A DNA stretch of 64,000 bases from Collybiopsis luxurians FD-317 M1 (GCA_000827265.1 KN834784.1:107719-171718), one strand, 5' to 3'. Shown: positions 48,838 through 59,560, numbered from the stretch's first letter. Translations and numbers: made by a program. The notes: generated by a model not told the origin, from the sequence alone.

Positions 48838-49305
48838 GTATTCAGATCTCCTTTGCGATATTCTAAGATAAGTGGTGACAAGGCCGCCAAAGACATCCGG
48901 GGGGGAGCATGTTTCTACTGTAGAACTGACTCCGCGCGGAGGTGTACTCTAGGACCATTGCACTGGCTGTGGAAGGACCCTACTGTGTTGTGCTCTTCAA
49001 AGCCTTCAAAGACTCGCTTCCACTGTTCAGGTCCAGATAGAATGCAGGAACCCGCCCATAGGTGCCTGTATAGCCACGCAATGTTTACATTGCACCCCAT
49101 TAGATTCCCAAGATGCTGGCCCGGTCCGTAGAAACTCAAATTGCTTTCACCACTCTATTTGAAGCTCTGGAGTGGGTTCGGGGCAAGGAGAGTGACAGGT
49201 CAGCATCTTTCGTGCCGGCAGCAGGTCGGGAGCCTGCCTCGGCGGAGCTTTGGAAACAATGCTTCAAATCCTCATTCCTATATCGCTGTTCACTTATATG
49301 TTCAA
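48838..49305 (+). repeat. Conserved noncoding block, copy B
   Basis: Closest to the blocks at 38817 and 57440. Contains an ACGCAATGTTTACATTGCA sequence with short inverted symmetry (shared with the copy at 57440, lost at 38817) and GTGCCGGCAGCAGGTCGGGAGCC. Here no membrane-protein gene follows. Confidence 0.75.
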
Positions 49306-50254
49306 AGGTCGAATGACTGAGAGTCATCGATCTTTTTAAAATGAGGAATCTTCTATCCTCGTGATTCTTTCATGGGGCACAGCACTTTCAACACCCAGTG
49401 GGCCAAATCCTAAATCAGTAAAGCGGCCTACGGCTCTCGGAACAGGTCTTTCAATTGAACACTGTGGATCTTTCCCCAGTACAGAGCCTTTCATCCTCGG
49501 GATACAAAGTTACAGGATGATGCAGACTAATATCAAAACTGGTTCACTAACATTATTAGGATATACCGTCCTCACCCATTATTAAGTATATTGGTTATAC
49601 AACATTCTCAGACCTATGAGTCGCAGCAAATGTAGTTTTCTTCGGGTGTTCTTCGATAAATTTTCCTTGCCCCACTCAAATATGCTGAAAACATCCCTTG
49701 TGCACCCTTCTACTGCATGAGTGATCTTTTGGCTTTCCGATTACGGGGACGCACGCTTTCAACGCGAAGTATATTGGATCTTATGAAAGCTTTCAGCACT
49801 CGATTTATCAAGGTCAAGTCTTTTAATCCATAAATATTGTGTGTTATTCACCAGCAAGAAGCCTTTCATTTTCGGAATACAAATTTACAAGAGAACACTG
49901 AATAACATTAGAAACGATTCAACATCATGAGAATACAATATCGCCCCCAACCGACATGACATATTGGTTAAACAATGTTTCCAGATGTATTCACAACAGG
50001 CATACTCTCCGGAGACAAGAGTACTTGCTCATTATTATGTGAAATAATGAGATAAATTCGGTTTTCAAATGTGGCACACAGTATCCACCTCGGTCGCGAG
50101 GCTATTATGTCATTCATTATTTGTACTTCTTTGCTTCTTACCTTTAGTTGAGATTCTCCCAGTGATACATAACCCAAAGGGTCGCATGAGCCATAAGAAA
50201 CAGTTTCTCCATAGCTGAAAAAAATCCTGGATGAGAGAACAAATTTGGGCTTCA
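49306..50254. other. Intergenic with an old direct repeat; no gene
   Basis: About 120 bases at 49484-49600 recur in diverged form at 49859-49982 (both have GCCTTTCAT..TCGG.ATACAAA.TTACA and end TATTGGTTA.ACAA). No coding sequence supported. Confidence 0.4.
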
Positions 50255-51555
50255 TCAATTGCACAAGGAATGTGGTGAAAAATTAGTGATCACCTTTTTA
50301 CTTCCGAAGACCAGAACTACCATTGGAGAAAGCACTGCCAAAGCTAGATCTGATTGCACACTGGGTGACCGTTTGCACACAAATACAGTCGATATCCTGT
50401 TAATCAGACCTCAGGTTTTGGTCAGGGTCAGACTGGTTACTGAACCTCACGTTATACTTAGTATTCTTAACAAGGCGAAGATCACAAGCCGAATTATGCA
50501 CGGTATCATTCGCTCTTGATCAGGGCTAGGGCTTGAATGGAATAGCTGGAGACGAATTTTGTATAAGCTGATCATAAGGATGACTAGACACGGATGTGAA
50601 GATCAGCTTTCAAGAGATGGTATAAAGCATAACTAACCAAGCACTACAAGTACGGCTAAAGAAAAAATCAAGGAAAGACATGCAACAAGCAACCATCTGG
50701 ACACAAATTTTAGCATGACCAAACGTCGGCAGATCCTGATTTTTGGAAGCATACATGATATTAGACTTCAAAGTGCAATATGGAGCGAAGGCAAGATCTC
50801 CTCGCACGATTTCGGGTTTGACTCCACCAGTCTTTGGAATAGATCTCAGGAGCAATACACGCCGACCAAATGTAGTCACAGACATACAATCAAAAGACCA
50901 ACGAGCAGAAATATCCAAAGCGCATACGGCAGCAAAAGAAGCTGAACGTATCTTGAATTGTAATTCGACATATTTGACAAACAGTGACTGTACTTACAGA
51001 GATCCTCGTACACCTTCCTTGACAAGTACTCGAGTTCGCGTTCGTTGTTGCAACACGAAATGTAAACCACACATCAAAAAATAGTGTGAAAGCAGCTGCT
51101 TCAGTGCTAGATAAAAGTCAAAGTTTTGGACCTCGATGGAATGCCTGCTTTCAAACTAGGCTTACAGCGGGCCAGAAGCAGAGACGAGTGCCGCCTGTGT
51201 GAGACAAAGTCCGAATGAAGGCGGCGCGTCCGTTTGGAATTGCTTTCCATCGAAGAACAGGAGGCAGAAAGAAAAGGAAGAGATAATCCGAGATACAGAG
51301 AAGCTAAACCACATCAGAGAGCGATCCGCCATCTGGTTAGGAGTTGAAGCAACATTAATTCGTGCGCAAATCCGAGTTTGCGAGAGCCAGGCTGATAATA
51401 GGAGAATTAGCATGCCCAATCCACCCGAGAGCTCAAGAGCGATGAAGGCTTTTATGGCGTCAGCATCAATGTCCACTATTCCCAGAAAGAGCGTGGAGGC
51501 AGTTAGCGTAACTTGGGCGATCCGGTTTGGAATTATACTTACTGAGGGACTCCAT
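50255..51555 (-). CDS. Fungal seven-helix membrane protein (putative receptor-like)
   Basis: Eight exons join in phase: 51555-51543, 51475-51166, 51106-51014, 50951-50888, 50831-50755, 50696-50638, 50583-50451, 50396-50255, giving 296 residues. Hydrophobic segments: ALELSGGLGMLILLLSAWL, MWFSFSVSRIISSFSFCLL, a LCLTQAALVSASGPL to VWFTFRV segment, LLLLPYALWIFLLVGLLI, WLLVACLSLIFSLAVLVV, CIIRLVIFALLRILSI and LALAVLSPMVVLVFGS, which makes seven. The order of motifs (WFSF..S.IIS, LC..QAAL, VWFTFR, LLPYALW, a Cys-containing loop and IIR..IF) matches a large agaricomycete family of seven-helix proteins that look like orphan receptors. Ligand and G-protein coupling are unknown. Weak points: the 13-base first exon and the GTGTAC donor at 51013. 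The protein lies within the duplication array but is single-copy here. Confidence 0.7.
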
Positions 51556-52739
51556 TTGGCAGATTTTTAACTCTATATCTTCTCAACCGAGTGAAAAAAG
51601 ATGAATCCGGAATGCTCTATTTTACAAGGAACCTGAGGCAAAATAGGGTATTCTTGAGAGAGCTTAAAGGCCTGCTAAGCTGCGGTGGTTGAAGGTTATG
51701 GTTTTACTTTGCGGACTCTTATTTTAATAACAGTGTTTACCAGATTCCTTGATTACGGGGAGACATCGCCGCTTCCTCAGCCGGAAGCAAATCACTTAGA
51801 GGAAGAATAGATTTTAATTACTGAACAGAAGGCGGTGAAGAAGAACGCCATGCGCTTCCAGATTAAACATGTGTTGCGTTCCTTGTGAGTTTGCAGCGAA
51901 GCTGTGCCCCAGAGCTTTCTTCGGTGATGCAATTCTTAAACTTACTCATATTTTCGCGGCCGTCAAGGAACCACGACCGCGTAGCATGCATCATGGATAC
52001 GCTTGTGCTTACAATTACGTATGTTTGTATGTTTGTTGAGCCAATATCAACATCGATCAGTGCATCTCGAAGCCCTTTTCCTTGCATTTTCCATGCCGAT
52101 AACTACCATCGATAGCACCCATCTCACCTCACCTATAATATTCCCACAGTGTTATGCGAAGCCAGAAGACATATATACTCAAGAATAAATGCCACGTAAA
52201 TCGTCATGGCGGGCAGAGTTAGTAAAGTAGCGGTGCACACCATCAGCTCCGAGGTCGCATTCTTCTGCGGTGGTCTCGGGATAATTTCTAGTAACCGGAA
52301 TACTATGTGCATCGGAAAAGTCGTCCTCCTTGACAGTTGCATCATCTCTCATCCCCAAGGTCATCGGCCAAACTCGCTCGAAACAAATACCGGGGAACAA
52401 ATAATAGCACAGCTTCCTTTGTAAAGTTAAGGAAGAAAGTAGGCACGAAAATTCGACAATAAATCTCTTCTAATGATTCTTGTTAAGTAGCTGATGCACT
52501 GTGAACAAGCAGTGCTACTAAGACCATGCAAATCCGGCTATCTGCCAAGCTACGCAGTAGTGGAAAGATCATACATATAGTATATACGAGTACATTGATT
52601 TTCGAGAGAAACATTGTCCGAAAAACCAGAGCTCAATTCATACATACGAGTATTGAAAGAAAACTCAAATCAGTTGCTTCGCCGAAACTATAGTCGAAGG
52701 CCAACCCGGTCGAAACTCGTGCAAGGGTATCATGATAAA
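51556..52739. other. Intergenic, no gene seen
   Basis: Upstream region of the seven-helix gene. Overlapping short frames at 51863-52424 carry no recognisable motif. Confidence 0.45.
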
Positions 52740-53130
52740 ACAGCCATCACTGAGTGCATTGAATTTTCAAAATATTAACCGGCCCACCACGCTGGCTCGA
52801 ACGTCCAAGATGTTTGGAGTCTCTCGAAATGGGAATGCCGTCGACCTTTAACAGCAGTACAGCCAGCAACGGCCAAAGATGTGACCAAACGGAATGCCCT
52901 GGGGACAACGATGCTTTCCAGTGCCGCGTCGGGATACTCCTCAGAAATCCGGCGTTCAGATCTTGGATCGTGTTGTGCATTGTCTTCCTTCCAGGTAAAC
53001 ACATCGCAGGTACATCTCGCAGTCGCGGAACAAATTAGTGTCAAAGTGAAAATATGCCGGTGAATCTTAGCGCTAGAGCACTTAAATCTGAAGTTCAGGC
53101 GCTTGAAAGCTTTGATGACCATCTACCGGC
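52740..53130 (-). pseudogene. C-terminal tail fragment of the Ser/Pro-rich gene (array unit D)
   Basis: The minus-strand frame gives AFRLVTSLAVAGCTAV and then a GG/WWAG-like end that lines up with LHLTTPLTVGSPTCV in copy B and FRLTAALVIDGSP in copy C. The remainder of the gene is absent. It lies upstream of, and divergent to, the conserved block and membrane-protein pseudogene of the same unit. Confidence 0.5.
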
Positions 53131-53339
53131 GCGTCCTTTCCATGTTTCAGCTTTTACTCTGACCGAAGTGTAAATTTCGCATCTGCCCATCGGTATACAA
53201 CAATTAAATCTCTCATCACTACCAAGAATTAGCCAGTCCAAGGCCAGTCCTCCTGGACCTCTTGTGAGTCCCTTTTCAGTTTGAACCGTTTCCCTTCTAA
53301 AAAGTGATAACTTTGTACCTGACGCTCATGTTTTCTGTC

Positions 53340-53715
53340 GATTGAAGTCCTATTCGCTACTTTATAAATCAAGTGGTCAATAGACTTCCTAAGACATAGC
53401 ATGCTTTTCCAAAGTACAGACTGGTTCCTTCTTCCGGAGGTCTACCATAGGACCAGTGCACTGGCATTGGATTGACCTGACTCGGCTGTTTCTTCGAGTG
53501 ACTACGGAGACTGCTGAGGCCTACCCCTAGGTGACTAGATAGTCATGCAGTGCTTGATACATCGCACTTCATCAAACTTACAAGATCCTGGCCCCGTCCG
53601 CAGCAACTGAAGGGGAGACTGAGAGTGACAGTCCAGCATTTTTCATGTCCGAGTTGGGAGCCTGTCATCGGTGAAGCCTCAGTTTCATTCATCATTTCTA
53701 CTGAATACACCTTAA
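53340..53715 (+). repeat. Conserved noncoding block, copy D (most diverged)
   Basis: Shares CTTCCGGAGGTCTACCATAGGACCAGTGCACTGGC, the CCTAGGTGACTAGATAG.CATGCA segment and GTTGGGAGCCTGTC with the other three copies, with deletions in the middle. It starts about 525 bases before the membrane-protein pseudogene. Confidence 0.65.
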
Positions 53716-53864
53716 GCTGTTGAGTTTTATGGCTCTCGTCGTGTGGGCCCACGTCCTGATACGCGGTCCTTTATATCAATTAGGTATTCTCGACAATTGA
53801 CTCTTACCACACAACCCGAGAGGACTCGACATTCAAACAGATCTGTGACATTTTGGCGGCTTTT

Positions 53865-54573
53865 ATGGGGCTTAGAGTCCGATCTGCTCTGGATATGTGT
53901 TCGCGCTAGCGCTTCATTGGCTCATGGTTGAAACCCTCTACTACGTTATGAGCCTCTCATTTTTATTGATGAATACATCACTGATGGTGTCAGACCTGAG
54001 ACAATCATCGAAATTCAAGCTTGAGGATTCGCCTCATGGTCTGCCCACATCTTTCTCTCCCTCCAGATTGGCTTTCTGGCAATATTCTTATGTAAAGAAG
54101 GCTGAGGCAGAATCTTGATTCTATTTTCTATCGTTGTCCTCATCATGAAGGATATAACCTTCAACTGTCCAGAAGATGCTACAACGATCTAGGATGGCCT
54201 TCTCCAGCGCTTCAAGGACCTTGGCTTCATTTGCAGGTGCTGGTCCTTCAAGTTCCTCTCATCTTCGCCATCATCCTTTCCTTGCACGGACCGTTGTTTG
54301 TCATTTCCGCCAGCGGCGTACTAGTAGTACCATTGCTCGTGCTGATGGAGACAAGGAAAGCCGGAATTTTAAGCCGCTTTGCACCCAGCGAGATCATTGA
54401 GGTCTAAGCCCGGCAGAATACCACCTGCAGATCCCGCTGGTATGCGCCGGACAAGAAGACCTGACGAATGATATGGATGCCATGTATGAAAAGTTCGAGT
54501 TGTATGCTGTGTCTTCAGATCCAACAAAGCAGAGTGGTGATGAGGAACCTTTGATTAAACTGCAGCTATACTC
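53865..54573 (+). pseudogene. Array membrane-protein family, copy 3 (decayed)
   Basis: Begins ATGGGGCTTAGAGTC in the position of MGVSIL. Recognisable segments include CPEDATT (for CPKDAAS), GLLQRFKDL, the basic RRRTSS stretch, ADGDKESR.F.P.EI, and the C-terminal NDMDAMYEKFE and DEEPLIKL. Several stops and frameshifts are present. The tail is the best conserved part. Confidence 0.75.
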
Positions 54574-55289
54574 AGTCTAATAACCGGTTTTTAAAAATAT
54601 TTCTACCCCACCGCTGATTTTCTGATTCATTCCAGATACCGTTACAGATAACACTAGTCTTGATTTGTGTCATTCATTTAAATTGCATTTAAATTGTGGA
54701 TTTACAATTAATTTAACAAGCAGGAAGTCCCATGCAGAACATGTTACATAGTATCGATTCCATTGTAAATCTGCAACACAAAGTGGCCGTCGGGCTTAGC
54801 GTCCCGCTGAGCTATAGCCTAGATTTCCCTGGAGTAGGAAGCCCTCTCAGGCCCATTGAGTAATGCAGTCCAAATGGCAGAACCACTTTTTTCAATTGCT
54901 CACATCCATCTCCGAACTGATTTGGCTGTACAGGCACAAAGAATATATTTACCTATGTGAGTCAAGGAAAAGCCATTACAAAAGTCCTTCCAAGTGCTTG
55001 AGGAGATATACATTGAATATGAGTAATGTAATTTCATCCAAATCCAAATGAATTTCTATAGTACAGATGCCATAGTGTCGTAAGACAGTAATGTAGGCGT
55101 ATAGTCATCTAGGTGTGCATGAAGTAAATAGTCATAATGATAGTAATGTCCGATGAGTTTCCAAAGCCCAACCACCCGATTAAAAGAAAGGCTAGATTGA
55201 CAGAAAGAACAAATCGCCAAACCTGTGCAGTCAAAAGGTCACCGGTGTGTAGACTGTAGCAGAACGTATGAAGACGTCCTATCTTACAA

Positions 55290-57025
55290 TCAGCACGATT
55301 GAAACCCGAGGCGATCACCCTTATTGTACACCTTCAGCGTTCGAACCTTAATTATCCCACCGCTAACCTGACGAGGGGGTTGAAGAGTCTGTACACATTT
55401 CCAGTCTCTTCCAACAGGAGTTCCGCCAGTCTTCGATACAGCACTCCATCTTGAAACGTGAGGAGAACCATCTATGACCAAGGCCGCAGTCAGGCGGAAG
55501 CCAGTAGGTGAAGACAAAGCAAGCGGAGGATGAAAAGACTGAGTAGGAGAGGGACGAGCAGCTGAGGATCTTGACACCGGCATTGAAGAAAAGCTGGTCC
55601 CAACTCCACGTGAAGGCGTCCTAGTCAGGGTAGACATGCAGGCTCCTGGCATTGAAGGACTTGGGTCTGAAGCATAGAGAGTAGCGCAGGACGGAGAGGA
55701 CAGATATCCGAAATCGCTCCAGGTTGCAGGTAAGTCCGGATCAACGAACGAGCTATCTTCAGTGGAAAAAGTGAGCGAGTTTGGACTTTCCGCAGCAGTA
55801 GAAGGGCCAGTAGCGGGAGTGTGGGGAGTTTCAAGATTGCTCCAGGAAACAAGAAGCGACGAATTAACACGACGGATATATCTGCGGTAGGGCTTTCCTC
55901 CAAGGCAGGCTCGATGAGAGGAGCATTAAGTTCTGCCTCGATATAGTCAAGGCTGTTATCGGCAAAGTTCGTCGAGGTTCCGCAGGAGGCCAGCGAAAGG
56001 CAAGCTGAAATCGCGGAAAGTGAAATCAGATTCAATATCGTTTAGAGTGTTGTTGTGTCGGTCTTCGAGTTGGTGATAGGACTATAAAAATAAATAGGTT
56101 ACCCCCTGCTCAGACAACGGATAGATGACTTACTGTATCGTGAAGGATAGAAGGAAGTCCATCAAGAGAGATCTGCGAAATACGTGTCAGTTACGGGATT
56201 TACAAGTACATGTAGGAAATAGATGAACCAAAGTCATTTCAGCGGGGACTGCAAGTATAGAGAGAGCCGGAAGAGGTTCCCGGGGCAGTGGTCTAAAGGC
56301 AGAAAAAGAAGATTCGTTTGCAGCTGCTTCGCCAAGGGCTTTACGAGGTGACGAGAAACAGGCTGCGTGAAATGAATTGGATTAATCGAAGCAGGAATCA
56401 TATATGATTTACGTTTATCAGCTGAGTCCACCGGCCCCTTCAAGCCTTTGTCCTGCTCCCTCAAGTGAACCTTGACCGAAAACATTCACATTATGTCTCA
56501 GTAAGAACATTCTTCTTACCTTGAGCTTGACGTCAAGGCCAGGGCCGTCCCAGAAAGAAAGAGTCAGAAAAAAAATCGTAAAATCTATCCGAGGCAGATT
56601 ACACATACGGCAGATATGGAACTTGGTTAACACATTGAAGAATAGGCTGCCAGATACGTGAGATACTCAGGCTCTTCATGGATAGAACAGAGCTTCGAAG
56701 GCGATTAATGAAAGAAGGAGGGGTAGGAAGGATCAATTTTGCGAAGTACGATCTTTGAGGTTGCTGCGTAGATGCAAATCTGTAGCCGAGGAGATTGATA
56801 CAATGACAAACGAATCATCACATAACTTACACGTTGGTGTTTCTTGGAACGAATTTGCTCGACCAAAGGTTCGATTGCGCTTTTTACCATAATTATCCCT
56901 TCTTGGACCAGCTTAGGCGTTACGCAATTGTGGTATCTGTGCAGGCTGATGCCCAGCTGAAGCTTGCCGATGCGAGACGCATTCTGCTGAATAATTGCAG
57001 AGACTTCACACGTGTATGGGTCCAT
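55290..57025 (-). pseudogene. Ser/Pro-rich array gene, copy C (frameshifts)
   Basis: Start MDPYTCEV at 57025; exon 1 (57025-56831) is intact and shows LVQEGIIMVKSAIEPLVEQ, confirming the frame inferred for copy B. Exon 2 begins ICIYAATSKIVLRK and loses one base at about 56720. Later exons keep SRKALGEAAANESSFSAF and SLDGLPSILHDT. The last exon holds FADNSLDYIEAEL, a one-base shift near 55860, then WSNLETP, DSSFVDPDLPAT and WSDFGYLSS, and ends in a Ser/Pro-rich tail. It is the most diverged of the three long copies, yet splice sites are kept. Confidence 0.65.
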
Positions 57026-57439
57026 TACAGGAATTCAGACGAATTCAAACAGGAAAATAAATGGCGAGACGATCGCTCCGCCTGGGAGCTGAAAGGCGAG
57101 GAAGATGGCGGTTGAGGTTGAAGCCAGATAAAGCGCTCAGGGACTTATAGGCGCTAAATAACTTCCCAGGTATGCTCTCTTCCGAACTAGGTATCCAGAC
57201 CACGACTCCATATCGACGCGTCCTTTACGCGATTTTCAGCTATCTAAAACATGAGATGTTTGAAATACCAGACTTTCACTGATTCGACGCATCCGCTAAG
57301 TAGTTTGCAATCACTATTCCACAAATATTCAACGAGTTTTCGACCCTAACTTGTTACTTGGCCTTGGATCGTCTCCTGTGAATATTCTATAAAGAACGTT
57401 CATCTCTTAAGTCCGTTCATTATACCCATCGATTGTAGC

Positions 57440-57865
57440 AGTCTTTAACTCTCCTTAGGCACATTACCAAGTAAGTGGCGACAGCGGCTCTGCCAAGACA
57501 GCCGGAGGAGTGTGCTTCTCTTGCAAGCAAATTCCCTCCGGAGGTATATTCTAGGACCATTGCACCGGCGCTGGATGAAGACCTAACTCGGTTGTGCTTC
57601 TCCAAAGCCAGCGGATGCCAGATAGAATCCAGAAGCCTGCCCATAGGTGACTGGATAGCCACGCAATGTTTACATTGCACTTCATTAGATTCTCGAGGTG
57701 GTGGCCCGGTCCATAGCAACTCAAATTGTTCTCACTACTCTATTTGAAGCTCTGGAGTGGCTTTGAGGCAAGGAGAATGAGAGGTCAGTATCTTTCGTGC
57801 CGGCAGCAGGTCGGGAGCCTGTCTCGGGGAAGCATTAGCTTCAACCATCGTTCCTAATTCGTGCC
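57440..57865 (+). repeat. Conserved noncoding block, copy E
   Basis: Fourth copy of the block, upstream of the intact membrane-protein gene at 58294. It begins near ACCAAGTAAGTGGCGACA and ends GTCTCGGGGAAGCATTAGCTTCAACCATCGTTCC. A hAT-like MITE is inserted 32 bases after its end. Confidence 0.75.
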
Positions 57866-57896
57866 CCATTCCTACATTGTAATTGGTATACTTAGC

Positions 57897-58125
57897 CAAA
57901 GGGCAACCGCACACGCAAGCGCTGAAATGAACTTCGGGATCAAAATGTCAGCATAATTTTCTCATGCCCTCCCGTTTCAGTAAACCTTGAACCCTCCCGC
58001 CGCGATGCCGCAGCAATGATGTTAGCGCGCATAGCGGCATCACGGCGAAAGGGTCTAAGATAATGTTACGTTGGCATTTTGATCCCGAAGTTCATTTCAG
58101 CGCTTGCGCGTGCGGTTGCCCCCTG
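57897..58125. mobile_element. hAT-like foldback MITE with 8-base target duplication
   Basis: A 229-base element whose two halves are near-perfect inverted copies over their whole length. The left end CAAAGGGCAACCGCAC pairs with the right end GTGCGGTTGCCCCCTG, and the pairing continues through GCAAGCGCTGAAATGAACTT and into the centre (CCGCGATGCCGC / GCGGCATCACGG). The element is flanked by identical octamers TACTTAGC at 57889-57896 and 58126-58133. Eight-base target duplications and termini starting CA.GGG are hallmarks of the hAT superfamily. There is no coding capacity, so it was moved by a transposase encoded elsewhere. Confidence 0.88.
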
Positions 58126-58188
58126 TACTTAGCTCAGGTCGTCAGTGAGCTTTTTATATCGCCCTCATCATGCGGCCCATGCCCTGAT

Positions 58189-58195
58189 TATAAAG
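58189..58195 (+). promoter_or_regulatory. TATA box of membrane-protein gene, copy 4
   Basis: TATAAAG 105 bases before the ATG and 64 bases after the MITE end. The same ATTATAAAAGTCCTCC context occurs at 59560 before copy 5. Confidence 0.55.
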
Positions 58196-58293
58196 TCCTC
58201 CCAACGATTACTTATTGAAATCTCGCAGGCCGCAATTCTCGGCGGTCAAAAAATGCGCTGCAATCCACATCTTACCCTGCCACCACGATATTC

Positions 58294-59124
58294 ATGGGAG
58301 TCAGCATTCTATCTGCACTTGGATATGCCTTAGCGCTGTATTTTCTTGGCCTTGAAGTGTTCTACATCTACATCCACTTGCCCATTGTCCACTTGCCCAT
58401 TGCCGTAGATATCAGCGATGGAGTCAAAGAGATGGTTGAATCCCAAATCCGAGGAATCTTGTTTTGGTTAGCCGTCGTCTCGTTGACCTACCTTACCCTC
58501 TTGTTTTGCTTCTCAGCCCTGTTCATCGTACTTCGCAGCTTTATTGGTCTTGTTACCTTTTTCCGACCCGATCTTAAAGCAGCTATCGATGAAGCTGAGA
58601 GGGAGGCTGAGAGGAAAGCCGAGAGGAAGGCTAAGAATAAGGAGAAGCCCTCCAAACGTGCAATTTGGGGCAGAACCCTCTTGAATGTGTTCCTCTGCAC
58701 CATCCATATCACCAATGATGCCATCTATAACCGTTCAAAAGACGCCGCGTCATTCAAGGAAGGTGTTCTTCAGCGCTTCAAGTACATGGGTGACAAAGCT
58801 AGAGTCATCATTTCTACCGAGATTTTGATTCTTTTCTTTATCTTCTTCCTTGGCTCCATCATTTCCCTTGTGCGCACCGTCGTCCGTCGCCACCGCCAGC
58901 AATGTACCGTTGCTCATGCTAATGCGGACGAGGAAAGCCGCCTTACACCTAACGAGATCATTATGGTCGAAGCTCAGCAGAATACTACCACTCGTTTGCC
59001 TGTTCTGGAGGAGAAGCTTATTGACCTTTCAACTGGCATGGATGCCATGTATGAAAAGATCGAGTCATATGTTGTGTCCACGGGTGCGACAAAGAAGGAT
59101 GAGGAACCTTTGATCAAACTGTAG
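58294..59124 (+). CDS. Array membrane-protein family, copy 4 (intact)
   Basis: Single-exon gene of 276 residues; I do not recognise the family. Predicted layout: hydrophobic segment 1 at about residues 4-27, a loop with AVDISDGVKEMVES, a long hydrophobic stretch at about 54-90 (one long or two short helices), a charged Glu/Ala/Arg/Lys coiled-coil-like linker (95-121), a segment GRTLLNVFLCTI, the conserved NRSKDAASFKEGVLQRFKY, a hydrophobic segment at about 171-196, a basic RRHRQQ, then a polar tail with ADEESRLTPNEI and TGMDAMYEKIE. The C terminus DEEPLIKL contains an acidic dileucine-type [DE]xxxL[LI] sequence. A 15-base in-frame duplication (HLPIV-HLPIA) is unique to this copy. The start is fixed by agreement with the other copies. 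Confidence 0.8.
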   Translation: MGVSILSALGYALALYFLGLEVFYIYIHLPIVHLPIAVDISDGVKEMVESQIRGILFWLAVVSLTYLTLLFCFSALFIVLRSFIGLVTFFRPDLKAAIDEAEREAERKAERKAKNKEKPSKRAIWGRTLLNVFLCTIHITNDAIYNRSKDAASFKEGVLQRFKYMGDKARVIISTEILILFFIFFLGSIISLVRTVVRRHRQQCTVAHANADEESRLTPNEIIMVEAQQNTTTRLPVLEEKLIDLSTGMDAMYEKIESYVVSTGATKKDEEPLIKL

Positions 59125-59560
59125 CTGTACTTGATCAAAGAACCGGATTTCTGTTATCTGCTTACGGTACTTCTACGGTATTGTAGTTCACCGCTGGTTT
59201 CCATTTTAATATCATCCGCACTCATTTCTGAAGTTCAGTTCCTTTCCGTCGTTATGTCTATATATATATGCAGTTTTCTCATTTTTCAGCTCAATCGAAG
59301 TTATCGAACGAGTGTGTTGTCCAAGTTTCCGTATGGCTCGGTGACTCTTTCCAGGAACCTTGCTTCTGAACAAGTACGAGTTATTGAACTTACTGCGTAT
59401 TTTACTATATCAAGGCTTTGATTTCGTTCAAGCATATCATCTCACTTCGATTTTCTTTGCTAAGTACACATACAAGCTCAATCGCGTTCTCACACATCGT
59501 AATCAGACTGCTGAGCTTTTTATTTCCCTCTTATCATGTCACGGTGGTCCACGTACTCAT

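Larger units (their letters stand above)
43803..49290. repeat. Segmental duplication, copy B
   Basis: Second copy of the 33470-39240 unit, same orientation. It carries hydrophobin gene 4, a tail fragment and a nearly intact copy of the Ser/Pro-rich gene, and the conserved block, but the expected membrane-protein gene after the block is missing. Confidence 0.85.

Noticed and set aside
50610..51476. Seven-helix gene as a pseudogene
   Set aside because: The apparent stops all fall in predicted introns; eight exons join in phase into one open frame.
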